From the NCBI GenBank assembly GCA_944739405.2, contig OX123205.2:35236475-35300474 (forward strand): 64,000 nucleotides of DNA, in the 5' to 3' direction. This document shows positions 52,987 through 63,960 of the stretch, piece by piece. The notes under the pieces were generated by a model, which was given only the letters and a program-made list of their open reading frames with translations, searched no databases and was not told the origin of the DNA. Position numbers and translations under genes: made by a program. The DNA comes from Euclidia mi (taxonomy: Eukaryota; Arthropoda; Insecta; Lepidoptera; Erebidae). Position 1 is the stretch's first letter, and every line of letters begins with the position of its first letter.

Positions 52987-53182
52987 ATTTTACTATGATA
53001 CTCGTAGTACTCGGGTCGGTCATAGTATTAGTATTGCATTTACCAATTATCACGTATTTTTGTGCACAGTTTTGAGACAGTTTTGGGACTTAGTGTTTTT
53101 ATTTTTTAACTACATAAATATGATCAGTTAAAGATACTTAGTGCTGTGTTAAATTTTTTGTACTAATTAAAAAATAGCGGTG
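52987..53182. mobile_element. Solo end of the 2-kb TIR transposon
   Basis: It is the reverse complement of 59,219-59,410, at roughly 95% identity by eye, and ends in the same TIR (TACTAATTAAAAAATAGCGG then TG), followed by TATA. The opposite end of this copy was not found. Confidence 0.85.
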
Positions 53183-54009
53183 TATAAGCCATATCTGGCT
53201 TCGCATGCACAGTTCTCGATCGTCTGCTTAATAAGTAACGTGGATGTTTGCATTTTTAAAAGGATATACCTAGGTATGAATAAATAAAATACTACACTAT
53301 GTGTAACTAAACCTATTTAAATAGACAACAAACCATACTAACTTACATCATTGTTTATTTAATAAGGGTGCGTCCATTAAACGAAATATTTTAACGTTTA
53401 TTAGTAAAATTAATACATATTAATCCAGACCCTATTTGTTTTATGTTAATTAAACGTCATAATTAACGTTCATTTTAATATTAATGGGACACGAAAAACC
53501 AGTAGGACAGCAAGCAAATGAAAATAATGTTTTAAAATATACCAGTTGAAATGATGAATAAATTACCTATGAAAAAATTAGTGTATTCTTCACGTTCGTT
53601 GTTAAATTTTGGTAACAAAAGGTGGGTTAGATTGTTGTTTTATTGCGCCATTATGTGTTATTTTGTTGTTAAATAGCTCTCGTTGTGTTCGCGGGTTAAT
53701 ATGGCCCAATTACGGTTAATGTGACATTAAAGGATTAGTTGGGGAATCTGGTATTTTTTAAATATGGACGACAAAAGAGTTTGCGTTTGGCAGACTTTGC
53801 ATGTCCTTTGAGAATATTATGAAGAATCTTCATAAAAACAACACTTACCTATATAAATAGGTGAAAATTCTTTTCTAGATAATGCCGGCTTTACCAAGCT
53901 AAATGAGCTTTTGAGAAGAAAAGCCGAAACAAACTCAGAGTCATTGCCTTTTTCTTGTTTTTTCTTTATCTCAAACAATTTTATTTAATACGGATCTTTT
54001 TTTTGAGTT
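53183..54009. other. No recognisable feature
   Basis: AT-rich and non-coding. Confidence 0.4.
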
Positions 54010-54285
54010 TTAAACGGCAAACGGCAGACGGACCACCTGATGGTAAGCGATTATCGCCGCCCATGGACAGCAACACCAGAGATGTTACCATTGCGTTGCG
54101 GCCCTTTGGTTTGAGCAAATGAAAAGGAGGAGAAGTGGGACGATGGAGAAGGAATGGGGTATGGGGCCTCCAGCACTCTCACTCACCGAACAAACGCAAC
54201 AATATGAGTACTGGCACTTTACATCGATTTCTTGTGAGAGGGTTGTGCTTCCCCCGTCGAGCCAGTGCTATTATATATAGTATAT
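54010..54285 (-). repeat. Interspersed repeat Y, inverted copy
   Basis: AACGGCAAACGGCAGACGGA, CCACCTGATGGTAAGCGATT and CGCCGCCCATGGACAGCAAC mirror the repeat at 33,120. The downstream part (GCACTCTCACTCACCG, CTTCCCCCGTCGAGCCAGTG) extends further than in that copy. Confidence 0.7.
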
Positions 54286-54295
54286 ACAATACAAA

Positions 54296-54386
54296 ACTTT
54301 GAAAAGCCAGCCACGTGCTCCGTGGGCATGTACCCGAGACCCTTTGCGTAGCAGTCTGTTAATCTCTACACTAGGGCATTGCTGTA
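54296..54386 (-). repeat. SINE-B-type head fragment
   Basis: The minus strand has GCAATGCCCTAGTGTAGAGA, TAACAGACTGCTACGC and GGGTCTCGGGTACATGC, a degenerate tRNA-like head without a body. Confidence 0.5.
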
Positions 54387-54701
54387 ATAAAGTTATAAAT
54401 TATATTTAATAAATACAAGATGCCCAGTAGCCCGGTACACTTATTTTAAAACGAAGATTGTGCAGTTAATACGCTTAAGCCCAGAACGTGTGAGTGTGTG
54501 CATTCGAAAGTAATTGTGAGTTCGCGTGACGATACGACCCATTTGCGTAAGCTGTGGCGAAAATAAATGGCGCTTCCACGGAGACAATATATAGACACGA
54601 TAAATAAACAGTTTTAAAAGGAAACTTTCTGTGGTATCAGATTTTCAGGAGAATTAAAATAAAAGGACGTACTTTTAATTATTCTGTTATTATAACATAA
54701 C
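54387..54701. other. No recognisable feature
   Basis: AT-rich and non-coding. Confidence 0.4.
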
Positions 54702-54962
54702 ATAACTTCACTCCTTTATCCCCGAAGGGGTAGGCAGATGTGTATAACACATCCACACTTCGCCAGTTATGTTGCGGTCCCAATGTAATAAGAGGCGAGC
54801 CTATGGCCATCTACCAAGCACATTATAAAGCGAGCGATAATTAACATCTAGAACACTCATACATAACTTCGAAAAGTCAGAGGTGTGTGCCCAGGGTAAC
54901 TGAGGATCGAACCCGAGACCATCGTCTCGGTAGTCTGTTAGGTCACCAATAGGCTATCGCCT
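54702..54962 (-). mobile_element. SINE-C, second copy
   Basis: The minus strand runs from GGCGATAGCCTATTGGTGAC through box B GGGTTCGATCC and CTGACTTTTCGAAGTTATG, then switches to GCTCGCCTCTTATTACATTG and the CTGCCTACCCCTTCGGGG tail with GGAGTGAAG. The junction is as at 6,714. Confidence 0.82.
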
Positions 54963-55026
54963 ATCGCCGCTCTTAAGTCTGTTATAGTTTGAGGTAATAG
55001 TCCGCTGAAAAACATATAGATAGCAG

Positions 55027-55190
55027 AATCTATCAGTACATATTATAAAATGAAATTCTCTTTTCTTCCTGTCTGTTTGTTGTCTTAACTCAATAAACTC
55101 TAAAACTATCGAACGGATTTTTATAAGGGTTTCACTAATACATAGTGTGATTCCTGAGGAAAGTTTAGGTGTAGATATAATTAACATGCC
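55027..55190 (+). mobile_element. Helitron-like interior fragment
   Basis: AAATGAAATTCTCTTTTC, AACTATCGAACGGATTTTTA and TGTGATTCCTGAGGAAAG follow the 36,797 layout. Confidence 0.5.
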
Positions 55191-55225
55191 AGCGTTAATT
55201 ATCCACCATTAATACTAGATTTGAT

Positions 55226-55608
55226 ATGCCGCGCGCCCTATCTCCCGCAACCAAATGGGGGCGCAACATTGTTGCGTCGCGGTGGGGCCGCAGAGGAAGA
55301 GGAGATGCGGTGTTGCGTTGCCGTCCTCCCTATCCTCTGCGACCGCTGGGTGTTTTGGCGGCGGAGCCCTACACCTTCATCCGCCACCAAGGGGTTTTGT
55401 TCGGGGCCCGCCTGACCATCTGGCGGGCCAATACCCGTCGGGGGATAGCGAGGAATGCTTCGGCGATACCCGACCCTCCGACACACGGGTACATGTCCTC
55501 ATGCACGGGTTGGTTTTTATTCAGTAAGAGTCTGACAGTCCCATTCACCCTTCCCCCAGGGCGGAGGGACTCCATGAGGATTTTCCAACCCGACACCAAA
55601 AAAAAGTA
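55226..55608 (+). mobile_element. GC-rich retroelement, 5'-truncated copy
   Basis: It matches 12,757-13,020 of the full copy closely (CGCGCCCTATCTCCCGC, GCGGTGGGGCCGCAGAGGAA, GACCATCTGGCGGGCC), then diverges after the ACACGGGTACATG block. It ends in a short A tract. It is still GC-rich inside AT-rich flanks. The frames at 55,226-55,609 and on the opposite strand are shadows. Confidence 0.85.
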
Positions 55609-56462
55609 GTTTAAATGTTGAACTTATTTTGAAACTTGTACGCAAATTGAAATGGTTTTGTAATTAGTTATCCTGAGATTGGATTATATGCTACTCAGTT
55701 AATAATCGGTGCTTAATTGATTTAGGCATTTATAATATAAGCTTTAAAATTGTTGTTGGATGTGTATTCGAATCATTGAGTGAATGTCGTACCTAAATGT
55801 AAGCTTCTGAAATGTTAACTTCTAAATTTAAGATGTTTTAATGAGCCACCCCTAAGGAGGATTGTTACAGTGTGTAACAATTCTTAACCCCTACGTTATA
55901 TATTAAAAAAAAAGAATCCGCGGATTTACTATAAAAATGCTCAACAGCTAGTCTTAACTGAACGATAATTGTATGAATACAAGCATTAGTAAGTAGCTTA
56001 CCTAATGCTTTAGCATTTAAACAGATTGGTTACTACCAAGACACCAGTCCAGGCACGGTCTTCAGCTATACATTACATTTGTACAGATCACAAAAAGTGA
56101 AAGTTGAGAAATCGTTCCTTTTATACAACTATTAGAGACATGTTCCGAGGCATTTACTTATCGCCGACGTCGTCTGATGTCTGAACCTCAAAACAATCCG
56201 TCTACACAGTTTATCATTACGTCGCTTTCCGTACGACTGCCTAGATCTTTTACGATTATCATAAACTACATTTCGTTCGACTTTCCTTCAGTAAATATAC
56301 TTTTATGACGTTTAGTAAATATTTTTTTCGGATATCGGTGATTTATTACCTTGTTTTTTATTCAGACGAGCTAGCAGCATACTGTCATTCTAGGTTTGTA
56401 AGCCTATCAGACAGTAGCATTTAATAATGGCGCGTGAAACTCGGCTATGTCAATGGGTCAAG
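55609..56462. other. No recognisable feature
   Basis: AT-rich and non-coding. Confidence 0.4.
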
Positions 56463-56840
56463 ATACAGTAAGTTCCTAGCGACTATAATCAAAACCTGAC
56501 TAAGGTCAGGTCAGGCAATAACTGAATATTGGTGGTGCAAGGACGAAAGGAACCAGACCAATTTAACAGATCACCCATGTCATAGGCTGATTAAATAAAA
56601 TCAGCAGTTGAAGGAATTCTTATTAAGTAGGTACCTAATATAAAACAAGTAATACAGTAAGTTCCTAGCGACTATAATCAAAACCTGACTAAGGTCAGGT
56701 CAGGCAATAACTGAATATTGGTGGTGCAAGGACGGTTAGAAGGAACCAGACCAATTTAACAGATCACCCATCTTATGGGCTGGTTAAATAAAATCAGCAG
56801 TTGAAGGCATTCTAAATAAGTAGGTACCTAATATAAAATA
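56463..56840. repeat. Tandem duplication, period 189 bp, two units
   Basis: Units start ATACAGTAAGTTCCTAGCGA at 56,463 and 56,652 and end near TAGGTACCTAATATAAAA. They differ by a handful of bases and an insertion of about four (GGTT) in the second. A short inverted repeat (CCTGACTAAGGTCAGG) lies in each. No coding frame, TIR or tail is present. Confidence 0.93.
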
Positions 56841-56997
56841 TACTTACTAGGATATTGGCCAAAAATTGTGAGGAGGGTTAAAAGCCACTCAATCCTTCTA
56901 GGTACCTACTCATATGCGACTTCGTATAATACCAAAGGCATTTGCAATCTATGGTGCAAGTTGTTGGAGTGCGAGTTTCTAAATTTGTCGCTACTAA

Positions 56998-57468
56998 GGG
57001 TGCTTCTACACGGCGCATGTAGCTTGAGCATGTTGAGGCACTTGCGCGGGTTATATGCACCGTAAAAATATCGTTTAAAAAAATGTGCGGGTCCAGCGAC
57101 TCGAGCATGTACCAATGCGAGCCACCCGCGCAAGTAATTCGCGTGCTCTGCGGCGCGCGCGGGTCACTTGCGCATGTTATTTGTTAAAATTACATTTTTA
57201 ACGTATGATTTTAAAAGAATTTTCAATTTTTCGATTCAAGTCATAAAGCTACCGCGCGAATAGCATGCACATGTACCTAGCTCTTGACCACGAACAAATA
57301 ACGTGTACACAGAGCTTGCGCAAGTAGCCCGCGTCTTTACTTGCTCCAGTTATTTGCACCACGTACAAGTACAATCGAGTAACTTGAACAAGTAGCTTGC
57401 GCATATTACTCACGCGTATAACCCGCACCTTTACTTGCTCCAGCTACATGCACCGTGTACAAGCACCC
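56998..57468. mobile_element. MITE, 471 bp, with TTAA-like flanks
   Basis: TIRs of ~33 bp: left GGGTGCTTCTACACGGCGCA, right (reverse complement) GGGTGCTTGTACACGGTGCA, each then TGTAGCT(T/G)GAGCA. The flanks are CTAA and TTAA, consistent with a TTAA target (piggyBac-like) with one change. The interior is unusually rich in TTGCGCAAGT- and GCGCGGGTTA-type words repeated in both orientations. Confidence 0.8.
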
Positions 57469-58363
57469 TTAACCACACAATTGTCTGAATATGATGTATT
57501 ACAAATCAATCGTTCCTGAAACTTATTTATAACGTGACATTTCATACATACGCTCAAAAGCGTTTTCCGTAATAGTCTATTTATTTTACCAATTTGTCTT
57601 CCCAAACGTTGGTGAAATGTGTTTCCGTATCTCTTACGAATAAACCTTATATAATGTGAATCTGTAAATTCTAATCTCCGCTATCCAAAGGCTTTCTCTT
57701 CAAATCAATCTTTAAGGAAGAGGAGACGTATAAAGGTACTTTTTTATATCCTTTGCAAATTTAGCCCGGGAGGTGACACAGATTTTTTTTGAAGTTGTTT
57801 GTATAAAAGATATTTATTTACTATGAAATATAAAACTATTCTTGATATATTTTCTTTGGAAAGTAATCTTTCAAAAATAATTGAGTGTTTTTTTTATTTA
57901 TTATATTTAATACTTGACTTTACTTTATTAATTGTTTTCGCTACGCCTTGCATTGCAGCCTATTCGAAATGTTAAACAAACTAAACCAAGGGTTTTAATC
58001 CGGTCAAACGTTCAGGGGTGTGTCATATATAACATAAAAACCACATACTAAACATCTATCCTACTCTTAAAACAAAAGTGTTAAGCTGTGGTATCGCAAT
58101 ATCTTAAAGGCCTTGATTATGAATCTGTGGAGCACCTTTACCCAAATAATAATAAATAATTGTTAAAATAGTTTTTAAAGTACTCAACTGCCTATAATAT
58201 CCCAACAATGTCTCGTGTTGCAAATAATTTGTCGCTCACTACACACTTACACATACCAACACAACGCATTTACTCTCAATACACACATTACACACACACT
58301 CATAATTATCTGTAGTTCACAATATACTAAGGTTTCCGGTACATCCGTAACCTGTCTTATAAC
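57469..58363. other. No recognisable feature
   Basis: AT-rich and non-coding. Confidence 0.4.
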
Positions 58364-59218
58364 AATGTCAAAGTCAAAGTCAAAATCATTTATTCATCTA
58401 GGTCACAAGGTGACGCTTATGAACGTCAAATTTTAATGTACATTACTTAATGCTTCTACATTTACATTTACTGCCCATTCGCAAAGCAATAGGTAGAACC
58501 ACGAGAAAGAACGGGCAATAAAACTCGTGGCCACTCTTTTTAATCGCCAGTGTTATGTTACATATTTTGTTTTTGTAAGGAGCTGCAACTGTTTCACATT
58601 GTAATTAATTACTTGTAAATAGTAATTAGGAACATACATTATACTTAAATAATTAATGAAGTTACCAATTTAAGTGCTGTAGTAGCCTTCCAGAGTGAAT
58701 ATTGTGTAACAGGAGCATCCACTTACGTCTTATAATGTAGGCAACTCGCGACCATGTTCATAACTATGGTGGAAATATATGTTACATAAGTGACTGTATA
58801 GGAATACACAAAATTACTTAAACATTAGTTTACAGCCCATAATCACGAGTTATCTTCATCTTACAGTGCAGTAAAACTTTAATAAAATTAGTGGAACAAC
58901 AATGCAAATGTAAATGTAGTAAAGTGTAATAATTAATAAGTATATAAGCTACCTAAGTTGAATGACCTAATAATACATGAACAGTAATTTAAAAGAACTA
59001 GAAATATTATATAAAGATTAACTGAAAAATGCAAAGTATCTATATAATTCTAATTAGGTATAAAGATCATGAGTTGTCTAGCGTAAGTGACCAGCTATCC
59101 TTATCACTGAAATAATCATTAATAGTATAATAACCTTTCTTAATAAGGCAGTATTTTATTTTAGTTTTAAATGTACTAAATGGTAATTCTAAAAGACTAA
59201 TTGGTATTTTATTGTATA
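58364..59218 (-). mobile_element. Jockey/CR1-group LINE, 3' part (interrupted)
   Basis: On the minus strand, a coding end and stop (59,067) precede a UTR. The UTR includes AGTGGCCACGAGTTTTATTG, TTTGCGAATGGGCAGTAAA, TGACGTTCATAAGCGTCACC and the end AATAAATGATTTTGACTTTG with (TTTGAC)n. This UTR wording is typical of a common lepidopteran LINE. The 5' continuation lies beyond the inserted TIR element, at 61,257. Confidence 0.85.
59067..59216 (-). pseudogene. LINE ORF2 C-terminal exon-like remnant
   Basis: Reads VYNKIPISLLELPFSTFKTK, then IKYCLIKKGYYTINDYF and a short tail to TGA. It continues the frame that stops at GLGIRI in the 61-kb fragment (IRI + YNKIP). The frame upstream is replaced by the TIR element. 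Confidence 0.85.
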
Positions 59219-59429
59219 CACCGCTATTTTTTTATTAGTACAAAAAATTTAACAGAGCACTAAGTATCTTTAACTGATCATATTTATGTAGTTAAAAAAT
59301 AAAAACACTTAGTCCCATAACTGTCTCAAAACTGTCCACAAAAATACGTGATAATTGGTAAATACAATACTAATACTATGACCGACCCGCACACAATCAT
59401 AGTAAAATGAACCATTGATAAATTTTAAA

Positions 59430-59784
59430 ACCCCCGCCACGCCCCTCTGCGCCTGCTGCGCCACGCCCCGACGATGCGACAAACAGTGCTAAATTGCTAT
59501 CGAAAGTAAGCGTATCTAACTTCGTTGCAAAAGTTAATTGTTTGTCTACGTTTGCCCGACGCGATGGCCTATAATATCAGTTCATATCACGGGAGTATGT
59601 AGCTATGCTTCGTGCGTTCTTTTTGAGTGGAAAGATCGCGAGTGCAGCTGTGTACCCATGGACATCTTATTGTGAGTGTACAAAAGTGAGCCGGTCAGTG
59701 TCAAACAATTAAAGCAGTGCATATTGAATGCTTTTGACAACGGTGGTGGACATTTCGAAGGACAATGGAAATACTTGTAAGTTT
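59430..59784 (+). other. GC-rich, promoter/exon-like segment inside the TIR element
   Basis: It has two GCCACGCCCC boxes at ~59,436 and ~59,459. A CGATGGCCTATAATATCAG stretch follows, then repeat U, then a strong splice-donor match (ACTTGTAAGTTTT at ~59,774). The arrangement looks like a promoter with a non-coding first exon. It might be a captured host segment. No transcript evidence is available. Confidence 0.3.
59645..59756. repeat. 112-bp repeat U, copy 2
   Basis: 96% identical to 52,875-52,986 in the same orientation. Its neighbours differ on both sides. Confidence 0.92.
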
Positions 59785-59821
59785 TGTAAATAATACGTAC
59801 TTAAGTAAATAATAATTTGAT

Positions 59822-59914
59822 TCGGGCGGCTCAAAATCGGTCTGTGTTCTCCACACAACTTGAGGAAGGCCTATGTCCAGCAGTGGACGTTTCTAGGCTG
59901 ACATGATGATGATA
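59822..59914 (+). mobile_element. RTE LINE 3' tip
   Basis: GGGCGGCTCAAAATCGGTCT, AGGCCTATGTCCAGCAGTGG and GGCTGACATGATGATGATA. About 90 bases of RTE C-terminus and tail lie within the TIR element. Confidence 0.85.
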
Positions 59915-61200
59915 AAATAATATTTGTAAATAGCAGGTGATTCTAACTTCACAAGTACGCCAAAATTACTCTTTTCTTTTAGTCCAGAACACCTTCTTTT
60001 ATTTTGATATTTGTTTGCTTTCTAATTACATACCTCCGTATTTAATTACTTGTTAAACGATAAGTAACAATGCCCATTTTTCTTAGAGACGCCGGCCCAG
60101 ATGTGGACAGTCAAAAATCGTAGTAGTTATTATTACATTCGATAAAAGAGTGTTAAACTAGAATTTTGAGATTGATTAGAGGTCCATCACATTCATCGAT
60201 TTATTACAAGAAGTACTTTTATATGCTCACAAAACATGAGGTGTGTACGCACTTTTATTAGGATAGTTAAAGTATTTCGTAGTTTTGCGTAGAAAGGAAT
60301 GAGTTAATCATTTGGTAAGGGTAGAAATCCGAAAAAAAAGCCAGAAGTCGTAAAAGATCCAAAAGCATAAAAATCATTCACAATGTGCACGAGCAAAACA
60401 ATTAGGTAACAAACAAAATAAACTGAATATGACATTATTGACATTTACTTATGATTCAAAATAGTGTTGCCATTTTACAGTTTTAAATAATATTGATTAA
60501 TCGATATGGATTTCGGACATAGGTTATCTATATATTTGGTTCAAAATCGAACCTATTTGTAGTTATTCGCATACATACCTTAAAAATACACACATTTTAA
60601 ATGTTTAATGACCAAGTAGAGATTTGCTATTAACTCAAATCATTTTGAGTAGAGAAAACGTAAAATCGATAAAGAAGAAGTGATAATCGATTTAATATTA
60701 TGATTTCTTTACTGACAATTTCTGATCTATTACGTGTTGGCTATCTAGACGTTAACACATCTTTTAAAACCTATTTATTGAATTAGTTTCTTGGCACACC
60801 TTTAGTAATGCCTATAAATTAAGTTATAAATAAAAAGGATTATTCAACAACTAACTGAAACTTTATTGTGCTGTTCATGAGTTCTAAACTGGGCCAGAAA
60901 TGGGCATTGTTCTTTTACCGGTCTTAAGCCCGAATGAAGTATGAAGGAGAGGGTAGAATTAACAACATTAAAAAATAGCTACCTACATTTATTATTTTTC
61001 TTCATTTTATTTTCTATGGCTACCTACATCATAAGTGCGACAGAGAGAATGCGAATGAGCAGGATGGAATATTATCAATGAATTGGTGAATGGATTGTAA
61101 AATATGACTACGATTTAAGTGAGATTTTCTACAATAAACAAATGATAATAACTTTGCTCTTTAATGATATAATGAAATTCTTACGTCACATATATGATAA
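59915..61200. other. Interior of the TIR element; no gene
   Basis: AT-rich and without an open frame of note, so the element carries no transposase of its own. Confidence 0.5.
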
Positions 61201-61256
61201 TAATATCTTCGCTAATCTGTCCTTAAAGTTTTTGTACTAATTAAAAAATAATGGTG

Positions 61257-61775
61257 TATACGAATACCTAGCCCTACAAAAGAATTATTAACTTTATGTA
61301 AACGATGATAAGGGGCATATAACCTATGCCTGTTTCGAGTATTTATGTTATGTATATCGCTTTTTGTGGTAAATAAACCTATATTTTGCCTAATGTACAA
61401 AATATTAGCAAATAAAAATTGCGAGGCTACTGTAAGAATTCCTATAGACTTAAAGCGTTCCCTAAGAGTATCTTTTGCACCTAACATGTATATTGCTCTT
61501 ACCGCTCCCGCTCGTTTTTGTAGAACGAAGATATTCTGAATATCCGCAGCTTTGGCCCATAACAAAATGCCGTAGGACATAACACTGTGAAAATAGCTAA
61601 AATATACTAAACGAGCCGTGTCGATGTCAGTAAGTTGCCTAACTTTTCTGACGGCATACACAGCAGAGCTGAGCTTTCCTGCAAGACATGCTATATGTGC
61701 ACCCCATTGTAACTTATTATCTAATGTAATACCTAGGAACACTGTAGAGTCTAGTGTGTCAAGTGCAAATCAAGG
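61257..61775 (-). pseudogene. Jockey/CR1-group LINE reverse transcriptase, C-terminal region
   Basis: The minus strand encodes LDSTVFLGITLDNKLQW, then AVRKVRQLTD, HSVMSYGILLWAKAA, LQKRAGAVRAIYML and NSFVGLGIRI, where the TIR element interrupts. The open frame as read runs 15 codons into the transposon and stops at ~61,212. The YADD-containing palm is missing; the copy is 5'-truncated at ~61,775 where a stop precedes the block. Confidence 0.88.
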
Positions 61776-61799
61776 CCAAATTATGAGTAAGTTCAATTT

Positions 61800-62068
61800 T
61801 TTACATATATATATATTTTTCTTAGGTTTACCCGTACTCCAATATTGCCTACCATTTCCTATACCTATGCACGTAACGTCTAGTACTACCGGTGAAATAA
61901 CTACGGAGGGCACTAGTGACTTGTAATACAGGCTGTGTTGTTGCACATGCCTACGTCAGGCACCAGCCTCTCACAAGGTTATGTAAACTTGTCATTAGTG
62001 TTAAGGACTTAGCATAAGGATACTTTGTGATGAGGAAATAAATTAATTTAATAATTATTATTATTATA
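61800..62068 (+). mobile_element. Possible LINE 3' end with (ATT)n tail
   Basis: Non-coding sequence including GGCACCAGCCTCTCACAAGG, ends AGGAAATAAATTAATTTAAT then ATTATTATTAT. The tail suggests a LINE 3' end. There is no second copy to compare. Confidence 0.35.
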
Positions 62069-63253
62069 TCTTCGTCCAGTTATCGAATGGAAAGTATAAT
62101 AGACATATAGGGTAAATAATAAAAGACTCCTGTGACAGAACTCATAATGAATATTTTAATTATAAGTAGCAAATTAAATTTAATAAGCAGACAAACCAGA
62201 GTTACAATAGGAGGAAGTCTTCATAATTTGCACAGCATCAAATAAATGTAAGTACAATCAAAGAAATGATTAATTGACCCGAATTGCCGTTGGGACATTC
62301 ATGAACAAATTTCCGCGGAGGCTACAATTAACATTTTATTCGTGGTAATTTTGGATATAAAGCTTCGGATAAATTGTTTCGTATTTAAAAGGTCACATTA
62401 AGGGAGTTGGACGATTTCGTCGTATTTTGTAAATAATTATGTAATTTTGCTCCTGGTTGTTTTACCACGGTTTTACTGCGGGTATTCATTATGCTTTTAT
62501 GTATTTTATGCATACGTTTTACGTGTTGCTATGTAAATAGACTAAATTATTACCTAATACCTTCCTTCTTCATTTTGTGTGACTGGCTCCCTTTCGCCTC
62601 TGGCACGATCTAACGATTCTTGCCAGAGAACTGGCGACGATTGAAGTACCCAAGCGCTCTGATATAAATGTATAATCGATCACCAATCCGAGCGGAAACC
62701 ATTGTAAATGTAGCTTAAAGATCGAAAACGAACGGAAAGTCAAATCACGCTATGAGCGCTACACCTAAATACAGGATGTAAAAAGACCCATCACTATGCT
62801 GAAGTCTACTCGTTCTGCACATCATGCCAAGTCGTACTACGCAAAAAGAGTACCTGGAAAAGAAATATTTTTTCATGCTTAAAAAAATAGACACTTTTTA
62901 TAAGCCGCAATGTAAAGCGCGTGCGTCTACACTGGCCCGTACAATGTCTACACCGTGAAAGCCCAGACGAAGGCAATGACCTCGCGTGCACTCAGCTGTT
63001 AGCTTATTTCAGGGAAATATGTACAATTTAATTTTTGTTTATTTGGAGGAAACTTTACATTTGTCATACAACACACATTAGAAAAAGAATCGGGACTTTG
63101 AGCCTCAATATCTCCTAAACAAGTAATTGCCCAGGTATGGTGCCGAGGTAAAATATGTTCTGGGATTTAAATTTTTGTTAAGGGTCTTTCTACACCCTGT
63201 ATATCAGTGGCTTAGTGCGTAGTTTGTAATTTCTGAAAGTCAGCATAAAAAAT
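62069..63253. other. No gene recognised
   Basis: AT-rich. 62,650-62,762 resembles 22,410-22,545 (AGCGCTCTGATATAAATG, GAGCGCTAC), an unclassified repeat. Confidence 0.35.
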
Positions 63254-63514
63254 TTTACTGCCTCCGTGGTATAGTGGTTAGCGTATGCATCTGCTGATCG
63301 GATGTGCCGGTGCATTCCCGGGTCGGGCAAAGGGTTTAATGAGTTATTCCGAATTTTCAGTAGTAGCACGGCGCCGGCGTCTGGTGATGTGCCCTGTAAC
63401 GGTAATATGCTCGCCCCCTATTACGTGGGACCTAAAATTTCATCGCGAAATGTGGGTGTAATATTATACCTCTGCCTACCCCTTCGGGGATACAGGCGTG
63501 AGTCTATAAAATAA
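63254..63514 (+). mobile_element. SINE-A, full length, reference copy
   Basis: Head TACTGCCTCCGTGGTATAGT (box A) and a diverged box B (GGTGCATTCCCGGG); body TAGTAGCACGGCGCCGGCGT, ATATGCTCGCCCCCTATTAC, GTGGGACC; tail CTCTGCCTACCCCTTCGGGG, ATACAGGCGTGAGTC, then TATAAAATAAAA. It is probably transcribed from the head boxes and mobilised by LINE-A. Confidence 0.88.
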
Positions 63515-63854
63515 AAAGACATATTTTTGCCGACTAGCTCTCGGACTAGCTGTTCCTTGTATTGTCTTTTCGTTCGGATATCAAAGATCAGTGTCACCTC
63601 TGTGACTGAGACTGATTTTCCATCTATTTGTTGGCTTATTTCTATTTTAACTCCAATAATATAGGTAACACGAAACTTAAGACATTCTAAATCTGATTTT
63701 CTTGAATGTTAGATAAACAAGCTGCGTCAAAGATGTGTAGAATGAATGAAGTGTGCACTTTGGATTGTATTTCATTTTTACGGAATGACTCCTGCAATAA
63801 GACAACCTTGTGTCACGTGTGACTTTATAAACATTCATTCAAGGGACACAAAGT
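63515..63854. other. No recognisable feature
   Basis: Non-coding. Confidence 0.4.
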
Positions 63855-63960
63855 ACCTATAAACAGTCCCAAAACAACAAATTGTGGATCAAATAAAGTG
63901 TGTTCTCGTTTGGGAAAACGTAGTGCTGACCAAGGTGACGACTTTAACCACGACGCCGTA
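63855..63960 (-). repeat. Degenerate tRNA-headed SINE
   Basis: CAACAAATTGTGGATCAAAT, AAAGTGTGTTCTCG and ACGACTTTAACCACGACGCC on the plus strand parallel the reverse of 25,255-25,372. Confidence 0.45.

Larger units (their letters stand above)
59219..61256. mobile_element. TIR DNA transposon, 2,038 bp, inserted in a LINE
   Basis: TIRs: left CACCGCTATTTTTTTATTAG then TACAAAAA; right (reverse complement) CACCATTATTTTTTAATTAG then TACAAAAA. TATA lies on both sides. Since the LINE frame is restored only if a single TA was duplicated (ATA TAC), the target-site duplication is most likely TA, as for Tc1/mariner-type elements. No transposase frame is present. The interior contains repeat U (59,645-59,756) and an RTE 3' tip (59,822-59,914). 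Confidence 0.85.

Noticed and set aside
61212..61256. Last 15 codons of the 176-codon LINE frame
   Set aside because: These codons are read-through into the inserted TIR element, not LINE protein.
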